DNA of 17,033 nucleotides from Bacteroidota bacterium (GCA_023391895.1 JAEWAC010000309.1:1-17033), one strand, 5' to 3'; counted from the first letter of the stretch, positions 6,738 to 14,339 are shown. Numbers and translations: made by a program. The notes: generated by a model from the sequence alone, not told the origin.

Positions 6738-6743
6738 AAAGAA

Positions 6744-6819
6744 CATTTAAGGTTTAAAGTTGGGATGTTTAATGTTATAAAAAAGAACTTTAAACTTTCG
6801 ACTTTGAACTTTAAACTTC
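6744..6819. repeat. AAAGTTT heptads in both orientations upstream of tRNA-Leu
   Basis: Bases 6785-6819 are five heptads on the opposite strand to those at 4411: GAACTTT, AAACTTT, CGACTTT, GAACTTT, AAACTTC. They face AAGGTTTAAAGTT at 6749-6761, so GTTTAAAGTT (6752-6761) can pair with AACTTTAAAC at 6786-6795 or 6807-6816. The 16-base TTTAAGGTTTAAAGTT is shared exactly with the 4411 locus. It would lie in the leader of the tRNA transcript. Confidence 0.75.
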
Positions 6820-6832
6820 ATTTAATGGGCTG

Positions 6833-6840
6833 CAAAAGTA
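6833..6840 (-). promoter_or_regulatory. -7 element for tRNA-Leu
   Basis: TACTTTTG (6840-6833) is an exact TAnnTTTG element, about 95 bases upstream of the tRNA 5' end. A TTTG lies 24 bases further upstream, slightly too far for the usual spacing, so the -33 part is uncertain. Confidence 0.45.
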
Positions 6841-7071
6841 AGGGAATCATTTCATATGTGGTTCCAAAAAAAATGGGCAGATTTTGACCCTGCCTGCAAT
6901 AAATCGTTAAAAAGACCATAGGCTTTCCGGGGCGATTATCCAAAACCGTGTGCTGGTTTTTGCCCGTTTGCCATTACTTTTACCCTTCGGCTTTGTTAAA
7001 AATCAGGCTGTTCGTATCGGCTTTGTGTTTGTGCTTTATGCACACGATCAAAAGCAGTAAATTCGTAACGT
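6841..7071. other. Intergenic region between the divergent tRNA-Leu and RSH genes
   Basis: No reading frame is supported. It must contain the RSH promoter; TACTTTTA at 6975-6982 is a 7/8 match to the -7 consensus, about 90 bases before the ATG, without a good -33. A weak stem (CAAAACC/GGTTTTTG, about 6942-6961) is also visible. Confidence 0.5.
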
Positions 7072-9303
7072 ATGGAAACCGTAGCGTTGACCCCGAAGTA
7101 TAACCTCAATGAAGAACAGGAAAAGAAACTGATACTCAGAGAGTACCGTGCCTTATTGCGTTCCCTCAAATCCCGCATCAAACCCGGCGACCGCAAGCTC
7201 ATCCGCCATGCTTTTGAAATGGCCGTGGATGCCCATAAAAGCATGCGCCGCAAAAGTGGTGAGCCTTATATTCTGCATCCCATAGCCGTGGCCCGCATCT
7301 GCGTGGAAGAAATAGGGCTGGGGGTACGCTCCACCATTTGTTCACTGCTGCACGATACCGTGGAGGATACCGATATTTCGCTGGATGACATACAACGGGA
7401 ATTTGGCTCCGAGATCGCCAAGATCGTGGATGGTTTGACCAAGATCTCCAATGTAGTAGACGTCAATGCTTCGCAGCAGGCCGAAAACTTCCGCAAAATA
7501 CTGCTCACGCTGACCGACGATCCGCGGGTGATCATCATTAAACTGGCCGACCGCCTGCACAACATGCGTACGCTGGACAGCATGCGGCAGGAAAAGCAGC
7601 TCAAAATTTCTTCCGAAACGGTATATGTATATGCCCCGCTGGCGCACCGCATGGGCCTGTACAATATCAAAACCGAAATGGAAGACCTGGCCATGAAGTA
7701 CCTGGAGCCGGAAACCTATAAGGACATTGCCCGCAAGCTGGCTGAAACCCGGCGGGAACGCACCAAGTACATCAATGAGTTTGTACGTCCGCTGAAAGAA
7801 AAGCTGGAAAAATCCGGTTTTGACTTTGAGATCTACGGCCGTCCCAAAAGCATCCACTCCATCTGGAACAAGATGAAGAAAAAAGGCGTCAGCTTTGAAG
7901 AAGTGTACGACCTTTTTGCCATCCGCGTGATCTTAAACTCGCCTCCCGAAAGAGAAAAAGAAGATTGCTGGAAGGTGTACTCCATGATCACGGATGAATA
8001 TACGCCTTCACCGGAGCGGCTGCGCGACTGGCTGAGCAATCCCAAAAGCAATGGGTACGAAGCCCTGCACACGACGGTGATGGGGCCCTTGGGCAAATGG
8101 GTGGAAGTGCAGATCCGTACCAAGCGCATGAACGAAATTGCTGAAAAAGGTTTGGCCGCCCACTGGAAGTATAAAGAAGGCAGTGCCGATGAAAGCCGCT
8201 TTGATAAATGGTTCAACCAGATACGCGAAGTACTGACCAACCAGGATACCGACTCGGTGGACTTTCTGCAGGACTTTAAGCGCTCCTTCCTGGCCGAAGA
8301 AATTTATGTGTACACCCCCAAAGGCGATGTAAAAATGCTGCCTATAGGTGCCACTGCGCTTGATTTTGCCTTTGCGGTACACAGCGAGGTGGGTTCCAAG
8401 TGTATCGGTGCCAAGGTCAATCACAAGCTGGTGCCCATCTCTCACAAGCTGCGCAGCGGCGACCAGGTAGAGATCATTGCCTCCAACAAGCAAAAACCCT
8501 CGGAAGACTGGCTGAATTTTGTGGTTACCGCCAAGGCCCGCACTAAAATAAAAGATGCCTTAAAAGAAGAGAAAAAAGCCATAGCCGAAGAAGGCAAATA
8601 CACCCTGCAGCGCAAACTGGAAGGCTTGGGCGTGGCTTTTAACCAGCAAAACCTGGACGAGCTGGTCAGCTTTTATAAATACAACTCCAACCTGGAGCTT
8701 TTTTACCAGATCGCAATCAAGAATAACGATCTGAAAGAGCTGAAGGAATTTAAAGTGACCGGCGACCGCCTTGAGGCGCCCAGGCCGGTAAAAATACTGG
8801 AGCCGAAGCCGGAGTACCATCCCGGCCTGCCCAAAAAAGACGCGGAGCTGATTATTTTTGGTGAAAGCAGTGATCGTATTGTATACAACCTGGCCAACTG
8901 CTGTAAACCCATACCCGGCGACGACGTATTTGGCTTTGTAACCACCGGCAAAGGCCTGACCATTCACCGCACCAATTGCCCCAACGCTGCCAAGCTGATG
9001 GCCAATTACGGTCACCGCGTAGTAAAAACCAAGTGGGCCAAGAACAAAGAAATCTCTTTCCTCACCGGTTTAAAAATCGTCGGGCTGGATGATGTGGGCG
9101 TGGTCAGCAAAATCACCCACCTTATTTCTGCGGAGTTAAAGCTCAACATCAATGCCCTGACCATTGAGGCCAAGGAAGGCATTTTTGAAGGCAACATCCG
9201 CCTGTACGTACACGATAAGGAAGAACTGGATGCCTTGGTGCAGCGGTTGCTCCGCCTGGATGGTATCCAAAGCGTGGAGCGCTACGAAATGGAGAATATT
9301 TAA
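7072..9303 (+). CDS. rsh: Bifunctional (p)ppGpp synthetase/hydrolase (RSH)
   Basis: The 743-aa product makes and degrades the stringent-response alarmone (p)ppGpp. Domains in order: HD hydrolase (about 45-200) with the metal ligands His69 (ILHP), His94-Asp95 (LLHDTVEDT) and Asp160 (KLADRLHNMRT) all present; synthetase (about 250-370) with GRPKSIHSIWNKM, YDLFAIRV, PKSNGYEALHTTV, EVQIRT and EKGLAAHW; TGS (about 409-470, IYVYTPKGDV...GDQVEII); a Cys/His zinc-finger-like region (NLANCCKPIPGD 607-618, HRTNC 632-636); and a C-terminal ACT domain (about 665-740). Intact hydrolase residues indicate a true bifunctional Rel/SpoT enzyme rather than a synthetase-only RelA. It is the only gene between tRNA-Leu and purA. 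A 345-base gap follows, and purA has its own promoter, so it is probably monocistronic. Confidence 0.96.
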   Translation: METVALTPKYNLNEEQEKKLILREYRALLRSLKSRIKPGDRKLIRHAFEMAVDAHKSMRRKSGEPYILHPIAVARICVEEIGLGVRSTICSLLHDTVEDTDISLDDIQREFGSEIAKIVDGLTKISNVVDVNASQQAENFRKILLTLTDDPRVIIIKLADRLHNMRTLDSMRQEKQLKISSETVYVYAPLAHRMGLYNIKTEMEDLAMKYLEPETYKDIARKLAETRRERTKYINEFVRPLKEKLEKSGFDFEIYGRPKSIHSIWNKMKKKGVSFEEVYDLFAIRVILNSPPEREKEDCWKVYSMITDEYTPSPERLRDWLSNPKSNGYEALHTTVMGPLGKWVEVQIRTKRMNEIAEKGLAAHWKYKEGSADESRFDKWFNQIREVLTNQDTDSVDFLQDFKRSFLAEEIYVYTPKGDVKMLPIGATALDFAFAVHSEVGSKCIGAKVNHKLVPISHKLRSGDQVEIIASNKQKPSEDWLNFVVTAKARTKIKDALKEEKKAIAEEGKYTLQRKLEGLGVAFNQQNLDELVSFYKYNSNLELFYQIAIKNNDLKELKEFKVTGDRLEAPRPVKILEPKPEYHPGLPKKDAELIIFGESSDRIVYNLANCCKPIPGDDVFGFVTTGKGLTIHRTNCPNAAKLMANYGHRVVKTKWAKNKEISFLTGLKIVGLDDVGVVSKITHLISAELKLNINALTIEAKEGIFEGNIRLYVHDKEELDALVQRLLRLDGIQSVERYEMENI

Positions 9304-9588
9304 TCGGTCGTGTACCATCTTGGGGTTTAAGCTGCAATATCATTTAAAGTATTCTTTTATAGCACTCCAATTACTTGCCTATATAAACTATCGGGCAGAA
9401 AAGCAGGTGAGATACGCGTTGTATTCCTTGAATAGGAAAGGCACCGGTGAACTGGCCTGCGACGGTATGGACTTTTAAACAGTTTCTGAAAATCGCCCCA
9501 ATAACAAGGTGTGGGAGCCGTTTGTACGGTCGCAAACACTTGAACTGGTGAGAAATACCAGCGAACCGCACCCGGCAGATGGTTTTTA
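9304..9588. other. Gene-free stretch between RSH and purA
   Basis: No supported gene and no strong terminator. Weak stems can be drawn, for example TGCGACGGTA (about 9459) with TACGGTCGCA (about 9525), and CTGGT/ACCAG around 9544-9561. No T-run follows them. The short frames across it have no recognisable product. Confidence 0.5.
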
Positions 9589-9620
9589 TTTTACCTGTTG
9601 GTACCGTTCGCCTATTTTTG
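9589..9620 (+). promoter_or_regulatory. Bacteroidota-type promoter of purA
   Basis: TATTTTTG (9613-9620) is an exact TAnnTTTG element, preceded by TTTT (9589-9592) at a spacing of 20. Transcription would start near 9627, leaving a leader of about 22 bases to the ATG at 9649 and excluding the upstream TTG at 9598. Confidence 0.6.
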
Positions 9621-9648
9621 CCCACACAATTACCTAGTACTATTTTTT

Positions 9649-10917
9649 ATGGTTGATGTTATTCTTGGTTTACAATGGGGCGATGAAGGCAAAGGAAAAA
9701 TTGTAGATTATTTTGCCAACAACTACGATGTCATTGCACGTTTTCAGGGTGGTCCCAATGCGGGGCACACTTTGTATGTAGAAGATAAAAAAATTGTCTT
9801 GCACCAGATACCTTCGGGCGTGTTTCACCAGGGTACCGTTAACCTGATTGGCAATGGTGTGGTGCTGGACCCGGTAACCCTGCGCAAAGAGTGCGATTCA
9901 GTCGCCGCCTTTGGGGTAGACTTGAAAAAGAACCTGTTTATATCAGAGCGTACCCACCTTATTTTACCCACGCACCGGGCCTTGGATAAAGCGGCTGAAC
10001 TGGCCAAAGGTGAAGGCAAGATTGGTTCTACGCTAAAAGGTATCAGCCCGGCTTATATGGACAAAACAGGCCGCAATGGCATTCGTGTTGGCGACCTGAT
10101 GCACAAAAGCTTTACCACCTCTTACATCAAGCTGCGGTTAAAACACCAGAAACTGTTGGACAACTACAACTTCAACGAAGACATTACCGCCTGGGAAGAA
10201 GAATTTTTTGAAGCGGTGGAATTTTTAAAGCAGTTGAACATTGTAAACGGCGAATACTTCATCAACAAAAAAATCAGCGAAGGCAAACGCGTACTGGCCG
10301 AAGGCGCCCAGGGCAGCATGCTGGATATAGACTTTGGAACCTTCCCGTTTGTAACTTCCAGCAATACCATATCGGCCGGTGTGTGCAACGGTTTGGGTAT
10401 TGCCCCGCAAAAAATAAAAGAGGTGATGGGTGTTTCAAAAGCCTATTGTACCCGTGTGGGCAGTGGTCCATTCCCCACCGAATTGCACGACGAGGTTGGC
10501 GAGCAGTTGCGCAAAACCGGTCATGAATTTGGGGCCACTACCGGGCGGCCGCGCCGCTGTGGCTGGATGGACCTGGTAGCGCTGCAATACGCCTGCATGA
10601 TCAATGGCGTTACCCAGATCATTATGACCAAAGCCGATGTGCTGGATGCCTTTGAAAACCTCTCCATCTGTACCGGTTATAAAATAGATGGCAAGGAAAC
10701 CACGCAGGTTCCGTTCCAGATGCTGCGCAGCCCTATTACTCCGCTTTACCAGCAATTCAAAGGCTGGCAGACCGACATTACCGGTATGCGGGAAGAGGCC
10801 GAACTGCCGCAGCAGATGAAAGAGTATATGCAGTTTATCAATAACAAATTAGGGGTGCCGGTTCGCTATATTTCCAACGGGCCGGGCAGGGACCAGATCA
10901 TAAAGGCAGGTGCTTAA
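9649..10917 (+). CDS. purA: Adenylosuccinate synthetase
   Basis: The 422-aa product joins aspartate to IMP using GTP, the first committed step to AMP. The canonical start MVDVILGLQWGDEGKGKIVD is at ATG 9649; the frame is open to a TTG at 9598, but the -7 promoter element lies within that extension. Seen in the sequence: P-loop-like GDEGKGK (11-17, with catalytic Asp12), GGPNAGHT (34-41, His40), the IMP-binding GATTGRPRRCGWMD (295-308) and the C-terminal base-recognition region SNGPGRDQII. Length is typical. Context: the preceding gene controls (p)ppGpp, which is known to inhibit PurA in other bacteria; the two are on the same strand but apparently not in one transcript. Confidence 0.97.
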   Translation: MVDVILGLQWGDEGKGKIVDYFANNYDVIARFQGGPNAGHTLYVEDKKIVLHQIPSGVFHQGTVNLIGNGVVLDPVTLRKECDSVAAFGVDLKKNLFISERTHLILPTHRALDKAAELAKGEGKIGSTLKGISPAYMDKTGRNGIRVGDLMHKSFTTSYIKLRLKHQKLLDNYNFNEDITAWEEEFFEAVEFLKQLNIVNGEYFINKKISEGKRVLAEGAQGSMLDIDFGTFPFVTSSNTISAGVCNGLGIAPQKIKEVMGVSKAYCTRVGSGPFPTELHDEVGEQLRKTGHEFGATTGRPRRCGWMDLVALQYACMINGVTQIIMTKADVLDAFENLSICTGYKIDGKETTQVPFQMLRSPITPLYQQFKGWQTDITGMREEAELPQQMKEYMQFINNKLGVPVRYISNGPGRDQIIKAGA

Positions 10918-10956
10918 TAATAGCACTTGCCCGCATTTAAAAAAATTTTTTTAAAA

Positions 10957-10987
10957 TTGGGGGAATTAAAAACTTCGCCTAAATTTT
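10957..10987 (+). promoter_or_regulatory. Candidate promoter of the acidic small gene
   Basis: TTG (10957-10959), 20-base spacer, then TAAATTTT (10980-10987), a 7/8 match to TAnnTTTG. The predicted start near 10994 gives a leader of about 14 bases to the ATG at 11008 and excludes the TTG start at 10927. Confidence 0.45.
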
Positions 10988-11007
10988 ACACCGCTAATCC
11001 TTTAGAT

Positions 11008-11403
11008 ATGTCAGTATTATTAGAAAAGGAACTAACAACCACCGCTAGAAAAGCTACTGCTACTGTTGAGGCCCAGGCCAAAAGAACAGCTACCAAAAAA
11101 AAGCAGGAGGAAGACAATGATCTGGAAGACGACGAGCTGGATGAAAAACCGGCCAAAAAATCGGCTGCCAGAAAAGACGCTGACGATGACGACGATATGG
11201 ATGAAGACGATGATGTAGACAGTGATGAGGATGATGATTGGGACCCGGATTTTGAAGAGTTTGACCTCCCCAAATCCAGAAAAGGCAAAGCCGGTAAAGA
11301 AGCCGATGAAGATGAGGACTTCAAGATAGAAGAAGAGGAAGATTTCAAAGACATGGATCTGTTTAATGACAGCGGCTTTGACGATGAGGAAGACGACTTT
11401 TAA
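11008..11403 (+). CDS. Highly acidic low-complexity protein of unknown function
   Basis: The product is 131 aa from ATG 11008 (MSVLLEKELTTTARKATAT); the open frame back to TTG 10927 translates A/T-rich promoter DNA and is unlikely to be used. The N-terminal ~50 residues are rich in Ala, Thr, Lys and Arg (ARKATATVEAQAKRTATKKK). The rest is dominated by Asp and Glu: runs such as DDDDDMDEDDDVDSDEDDDW, a central WDPDFEEFDLPKSRKGKAGK, and a C-terminus GFDDEEDDF. No signal peptide, no cysteine, no membrane segment. It must be largely disordered. The charge separation (basic head, acidic tail) resembles nucleic-acid mimics or protein-binding tails such as RNA polymerase delta, but no family is recognised. 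It lies between purA and pabB and shares its stop-codon frame with pabB. Confidence 0.75.
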   Translation: MSVLLEKELTTTARKATATVEAQAKRTATKKKQEEDNDLEDDELDEKPAKKSAARKDADDDDDMDEDDDVDSDEDDDWDPDFEEFDLPKSRKGKAGKEADEDEDFKIEEEEDFKDMDLFNDSGFDDEEDDF

Positions 11404-11475
11404 GAACATTTAAATCATAACACCCTGTCTGTTTACACTTATCCGATTGGTGATGTAGTACAGGTAAAAAGCAAA

Positions 11476-12690
11476 ATGTTGAACTGGGCCCGCCAGTTCA
11501 ACATTTTTTGTTTTTTAGACAACCAGCAATACACCCAGGCACCCCACCGGTACGAGTGTTTGCTGGCCGTTGGCGCCACCGAGTGGGTGCAGGCGGCCAC
11601 GCATAGGCTGCAGGAAGTGGATCTTCTGGCGGATGGACAGTCCTGGGTTTTCGGGCACCTTTCTTATGAGGCCAATCATGCCGGGCTGGGTATAACTTCC
11701 AACAAAAAAGACCCGGTAGGCTTTCCGCTTTTTTATTTTTTCCAGCCGGCCACGGTGCTGTATATCCGGGATGGGCAGTTGCATATTGAAGGCTCAAACC
11801 CCTATGGGGTTTTTAAAGAGTTGATGCAAACGCCGGAAACAATTTCAGCCGCTTCCTTCCATATCCACCTGCAGCAAAGGTTGAGCCGGCAGCAGTACAT
11901 TCACACCATTGGTCAGCTGCAGCAGCACCTGTTGCGCGGCGATTGCTACGAGATCAATTTTTGCCAGGAGTTTTTTGCAGATGACGCTGTTGTGGACCCC
12001 TTTGCGGTTTTTCACAACCTGGTGCAGCTGTCGCCCAATCCTTTTTCGGCTTTGTACCGGCTGAACGATCAGTATCTGGTTTGTGCCAGTCCCGAGCGTT
12101 TTTTGTTTAAAGAAGGGCAGCGTATGGTTTCCCAGCCCATCAAAGGCACGGCAGCCAGAAGTGCCGATGCAGCGCAGGACCAGCAGCTGAAGGAGGCGTT
12201 GCAAAGGAGCCAAAAGGAAAAGGCCGAAAATGTAATGGTGGTGGACCTGGTGCGCAATGACCTTTCCAAAATCTGCCGCCAGGGCAGTGTGCAGGTAGAC
12301 GAGCTTTATGGTATTTACAGCTTTCCGCATGTGCACCAGATGATTTCTACCATCAGTGGCGAATTGAAGCCCGATATTTCATTTTCCCATATCATAAAAG
12401 CTACTTTTCCTATGGGCTCCATGACCGGGGCACCCAAGCACCGGGTCATGCAGCTGATAGAAGCATACGAACCCACCTGCAGGGGCCTATTTTCCGGCTC
12501 GGTAGGTTATATCGCTCCCAACGGCGACTTTGATTTTAATGTGGTTATCCGCAGCATCCTGTACAATGCAGCCAGCCGGTATTTGTCGTATCAGGCCGGC
12601 TCCGGCATTACCTTTTACAGCGATGCCGAAAAAGAGTGGGAGGAATGCCTGCTGAAAGGGGCAGCCATAAAAAAAGTGCTGACTACGTAA
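11476..12690 (+). CDS. pabB: Aminodeoxychorismate synthase component I
   Basis: The 404-aa product aminates chorismate towards p-aminobenzoate for folate. The chorismate-binding domain shows SPERF (205-209), PIKGT (221-225; the catalytic Lys223 marks PabB rather than TrpE, which has PIAGT), ENVMVVDLVRNDL (251-263), FPMGSMTGAPK (311-321) and GSGITFYSDAEKEWEE (375-390). The start is uncertain. The first ATG is 11476, but the frame is open back to the TAA of the preceding gene (11401), and the codons before the ATG (SVYTYPIGDVVQVKSK) fit the usual N-terminus of such proteins, with only a CTG at 11425 as a non-standard start. The N-terminal domain is shorter than in enterobacterial PabB. No amidotransferase partner (pabA) is next to it. 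The 3' end contains the terminator of the convergent lytic transglycosylase gene. Confidence 0.92.
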   Translation: MLNWARQFNIFCFLDNQQYTQAPHRYECLLAVGATEWVQAATHRLQEVDLLADGQSWVFGHLSYEANHAGLGITSNKKDPVGFPLFYFFQPATVLYIRDGQLHIEGSNPYGVFKELMQTPETISAASFHIHLQQRLSRQQYIHTIGQLQQHLLRGDCYEINFCQEFFADDAVVDPFAVFHNLVQLSPNPFSALYRLNDQYLVCASPERFLFKEGQRMVSQPIKGTAARSADAAQDQQLKEALQRSQKEKAENVMVVDLVRNDLSKICRQGSVQVDELYGIYSFPHVHQMISTISGELKPDISFSHIIKATFPMGSMTGAPKHRVMQLIEAYEPTCRGLFSGSVGYIAPNGDFDFNVVIRSILYNAASRYLSYQAGSGITFYSDAEKEWEECLLKGAAIKKVLTT

Positions 12691-12698
12691 GCCAGCAC
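12669..12698 (-). terminator. Intrinsic terminator of the lytic transglycosylase gene, inside the pabB 3' end
   Basis: GTGCTGACT (12676-12684) and AGCCAGCAC (12690-12698) form a 9-bp stem with loop ACGTA. One position is A-C on the plus strand but U-G in minus-strand RNA, and seven T follow on the minus strand (12675-12669). It is therefore directed at minus-strand transcripts and lies 38 bases past the transglycosylase stop. It covers the last codons and the TAA of pabB. Confidence 0.8.
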
Positions 12699-12735
12699 CT
12701 TCTTTCGCTTTCTATGCAACAATAAAAAAATAAAA

Positions 12736-13764
12736 TTAACGCGCGGCCATAGTTAAAGCCAGGCGGATCGACTGCTCTAAAATCTGTGGCTTTTGTGCCT
12801 GGAACAGCAGGGCTTTAGCAGCCGGCAACCGTAACTGGTAGCTATTGCCTAAAGCCAGTTGTTTATCAAAATTGGGGTTCAGCTTGTTGAACTCCGCTAT
12901 ACTCATTTCCAGGTTTTCGGCAATCACGGTGGAGTTGTATTTACCTTTTACCGTTATTACTTCGTACAGCATATGAGGGGCGGGCGATAATACAGAGGTG
13001 GTATCCAGCTTAAAGTTCTCTGCTTCTTTTTTGGTAAGGGTGGTAATACCGCCTTCACCTTCCATAATATAATGGGTAGCAATAAACTTTTTAACGTGGT
13101 TTCTGGACTCTGCCGGCAAATAGTGCTGCAGGTCCCAGAAGTTGCGTGTGCCGCTGCGCTTGATCGCGTTGTTAACGTTACCCGGACCACAGTTGTAGGC
13201 GGCAATCACCAGCAGCCAGTCGTTATAAATACCATACAGGCTGGTTAAATAACGGGCAGCCGCATGGGTGCTTTTATAAAAGTCGGTGCGTTCATCTTTG
13301 CCTTTGCCTACTTTTAAGCCCAGCAGCCGGGCGGTGGCGGGCATAAACTGCCAAGGGCCAACGGCGCCTGCCCAGGAAACTGCGTAGGATTGTAACTGTG
13401 ATTCAATCACAGCCAGGTATTTCAGCTCAATGGGCAAACCATGTTTGGCCAAAACACCATCCATCATATCAAAATAGCGTTTACCCCAGGTTTTCATTTT
13501 GGTAAGATTGGCCGTATGGTCGTCTATATAATCTTCTACAAAACTTACGGCTTTGGGATTGAGCTTTACAGCAAAACCTGAATTGAGGGATTGGGTTTCA
13601 AAGAGGTTTCTAAAACCTTCACGAGGGTTGACAAGTACTTCATCTTTAATGATGGAATCACCAAAATGAAGCTGTTTTACACTTAAACCTTGTTGTGCAT
13701 CTGCAGCAAATACGGAAAAGGATGAGGTTAGCGAAAAAGCAGTCAACAATAAGAGTTTAAACAT
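12736..13764 (-). CDS. Secreted lytic transglycosylase (MltD-like, GH23)
   Basis: The 342-aa product cleaves peptidoglycan glycan strands in the periplasm. A Sec signal peptide occupies about residues 1-21 (MFKLLLLTAFSLTSSFSVFA then ADAQQ), with no lipobox Cys, so it should be soluble. The SLT domain (about 95-235) has the catalytic Glu121 in AVIESQLQSYAVSWAGAVG, then GPWQFMPATA (136-145) and AAYNCGPGNVNNAI (188-201). The C-terminal part (about 266-315, YEVITVKGKYNSTVIAENLE, LNPNF, LRLPA) looks like a single degenerate LysM module for peptidoglycan binding. E. coli MltD is longer because it has more LysM repeats. It has its own -7 element and lies between tatA and the convergent pabB. Confidence 0.92.
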   Translation of the reverse strand: MFKLLLLTAFSLTSSFSVFAADAQQGLSVKQLHFGDSIIKDEVLVNPREGFRNLFETQSLNSGFAVKLNPKAVSFVEDYIDDHTANLTKMKTWGKRYFDMMDGVLAKHGLPIELKYLAVIESQLQSYAVSWAGAVGPWQFMPATARLLGLKVGKGKDERTDFYKSTHAAARYLTSLYGIYNDWLLVIAAYNCGPGNVNNAIKRSGTRNFWDLQHYLPAESRNHVKKFIATHYIMEGEGGITTLTKKEAENFKLDTTSVLSPAPHMLYEVITVKGKYNSTVIAENLEMSIAEFNKLNPNFDKQLALGNSYQLRLPAAKALLFQAQKPQILEQSIRLALTMAAR

Positions 13765-13849
13765 TAATAGGCTTTTTAAGGGTCTATTTCAAAATCACAC
13801 GGGAACCAGTACTCAACTTTATTGTTGCATCAGCGATGCTAAAGCGAGG

Positions 13850-13857
13850 CAAAAGTA
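13850..13857 (-). promoter_or_regulatory. -7 element for the lytic transglycosylase gene
   Basis: TACTTTTG (13857-13850) is an exact TAnnTTTG match. Transcription would begin near 13843, giving a leader of about 79 bases. The -33 region is A/T-rich (TTTTT, spacing about 14) without a clear TTG. Confidence 0.45.
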
Positions 13858-13928
13858 CCTCATAAATATAGAAAAATTTATCCTATGGGTATTAAAAATC
13901 CTTAGAAGAAGTTAAAAGGACGGGCAAG

Positions 13929-13970
13929 AAAAAAGCATTACCGGGCCTTTATAGCGGCTACCGATAATGC
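13929..13970 (-). terminator. Intrinsic terminator after the tatA pair
   Basis: GCATTACCGG (13935-13944) and CCGATAATGC (13961-13970) form a 10-bp stem. One pair is U-G in minus-strand RNA and a mismatch on the plus strand, and TTTTTT follows on the minus strand. It lies 34 bases past the stop of the second tatA. Confidence 0.85.
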
Positions 13971-14003
13971 AATAATAAAGTTAACCAGTTGAAAAAGAGT
14001 TAC

Positions 14004-14207
14004 TTATGGCTCTGGCTTGGGTGCTTCTGTCGTTGGTGGTTTGTTAATTCCTTCCTTAATTTCGTTATGTATACTGTCTTTGGCATTGTTGAATTCTCTT
14101 ATGCCATGACCTAAACCCCGCATCAGCTCAGGTATCTTTTTACCACCGAACAATAACAACACCACCAGCATGATCAGCAACAGGTGGTTGGGAGCAAATA
14201 CGTCCAT
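14004..14207 (-). CDS. tatA: Sec-independent translocase subunit TatA/E, paralogue 2
   Basis: The 67-aa protein has one N-terminal membrane helix (about 6-20, NHLLLIMLVVLLLFGG) followed by the conserved hinge FGGKKIPELMRGLGHGIREF and a short amphipathic helix, then a Pro-rich tail (PPTTEAPKPEP). This is the TatA architecture: it lines the pore through which folded proteins with twin-arginine signals pass. Compared with the neighbour it has His in place of Lys in the RGLGxGIREF segment and an N-terminus MDVFAPN. TatA/TatE versus TatB cannot be settled by sequence alone, but the short tail favours TatA. No tatC is present in the window. It has a plausible promoter of its own in the 132-base spacer. 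Confidence 0.92.
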   Translation of the reverse strand: MDVFAPNHLLLIMLVVLLLFGGKKIPELMRGLGHGIREFNNAKDSIHNEIKEGINKPPTTEAPKPEP

Positions 14208-14231
14208 AAAATAGTTTTATGGTAGAAGATC

Positions 14232-14262
14232 AAAAACTATTGGTTCGTATGGTACAGATCAA
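14232..14262 (-). promoter_or_regulatory. Candidate promoter of the downstream tatA
   Basis: TTG (14262-14260), 20-base spacer, then TAGTTTTT (14239-14232), a 7/8 match to TAnnTTTG. The leader would be about 18 bases. It suggests that the two tatA copies can be expressed separately. Confidence 0.4.
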
Positions 14263-14339
14263 GAATGTGTCAGCTCCTTTCTCTACTACGTTGTGGACCT
14301 GCCCCTCTTTAGCAGGTGGCAAGTCTTATAAGCACTTTA

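Noticed and set aside
9304..9588. Possible cobalamin-type riboswitch ahead of purA (AATAGG...GGTGAACTGG...GCGACGG)
   Set aside because: The AATAGG and GGTGAA pieces resemble part of a B12 aptamer, but the GCnnCTGTAA and B12-box sequences are missing and purA is not an expected target. The purA promoter lies downstream of it.
9371..9625. An 84-codon minus-strand frame upstream of purA
   Set aside because: It starts with GTG inside the purA promoter area, has no recognisable domain, and its strand has no nearby genes or terminator.
12676..12698. Terminator of pabB on the plus strand
   Set aside because: The stem has an A-C mismatch in plus-strand RNA and no clean T-run (CTTCTTTCGC), while the minus strand gives a full stem and T7. 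Some bidirectional effect is not excluded.
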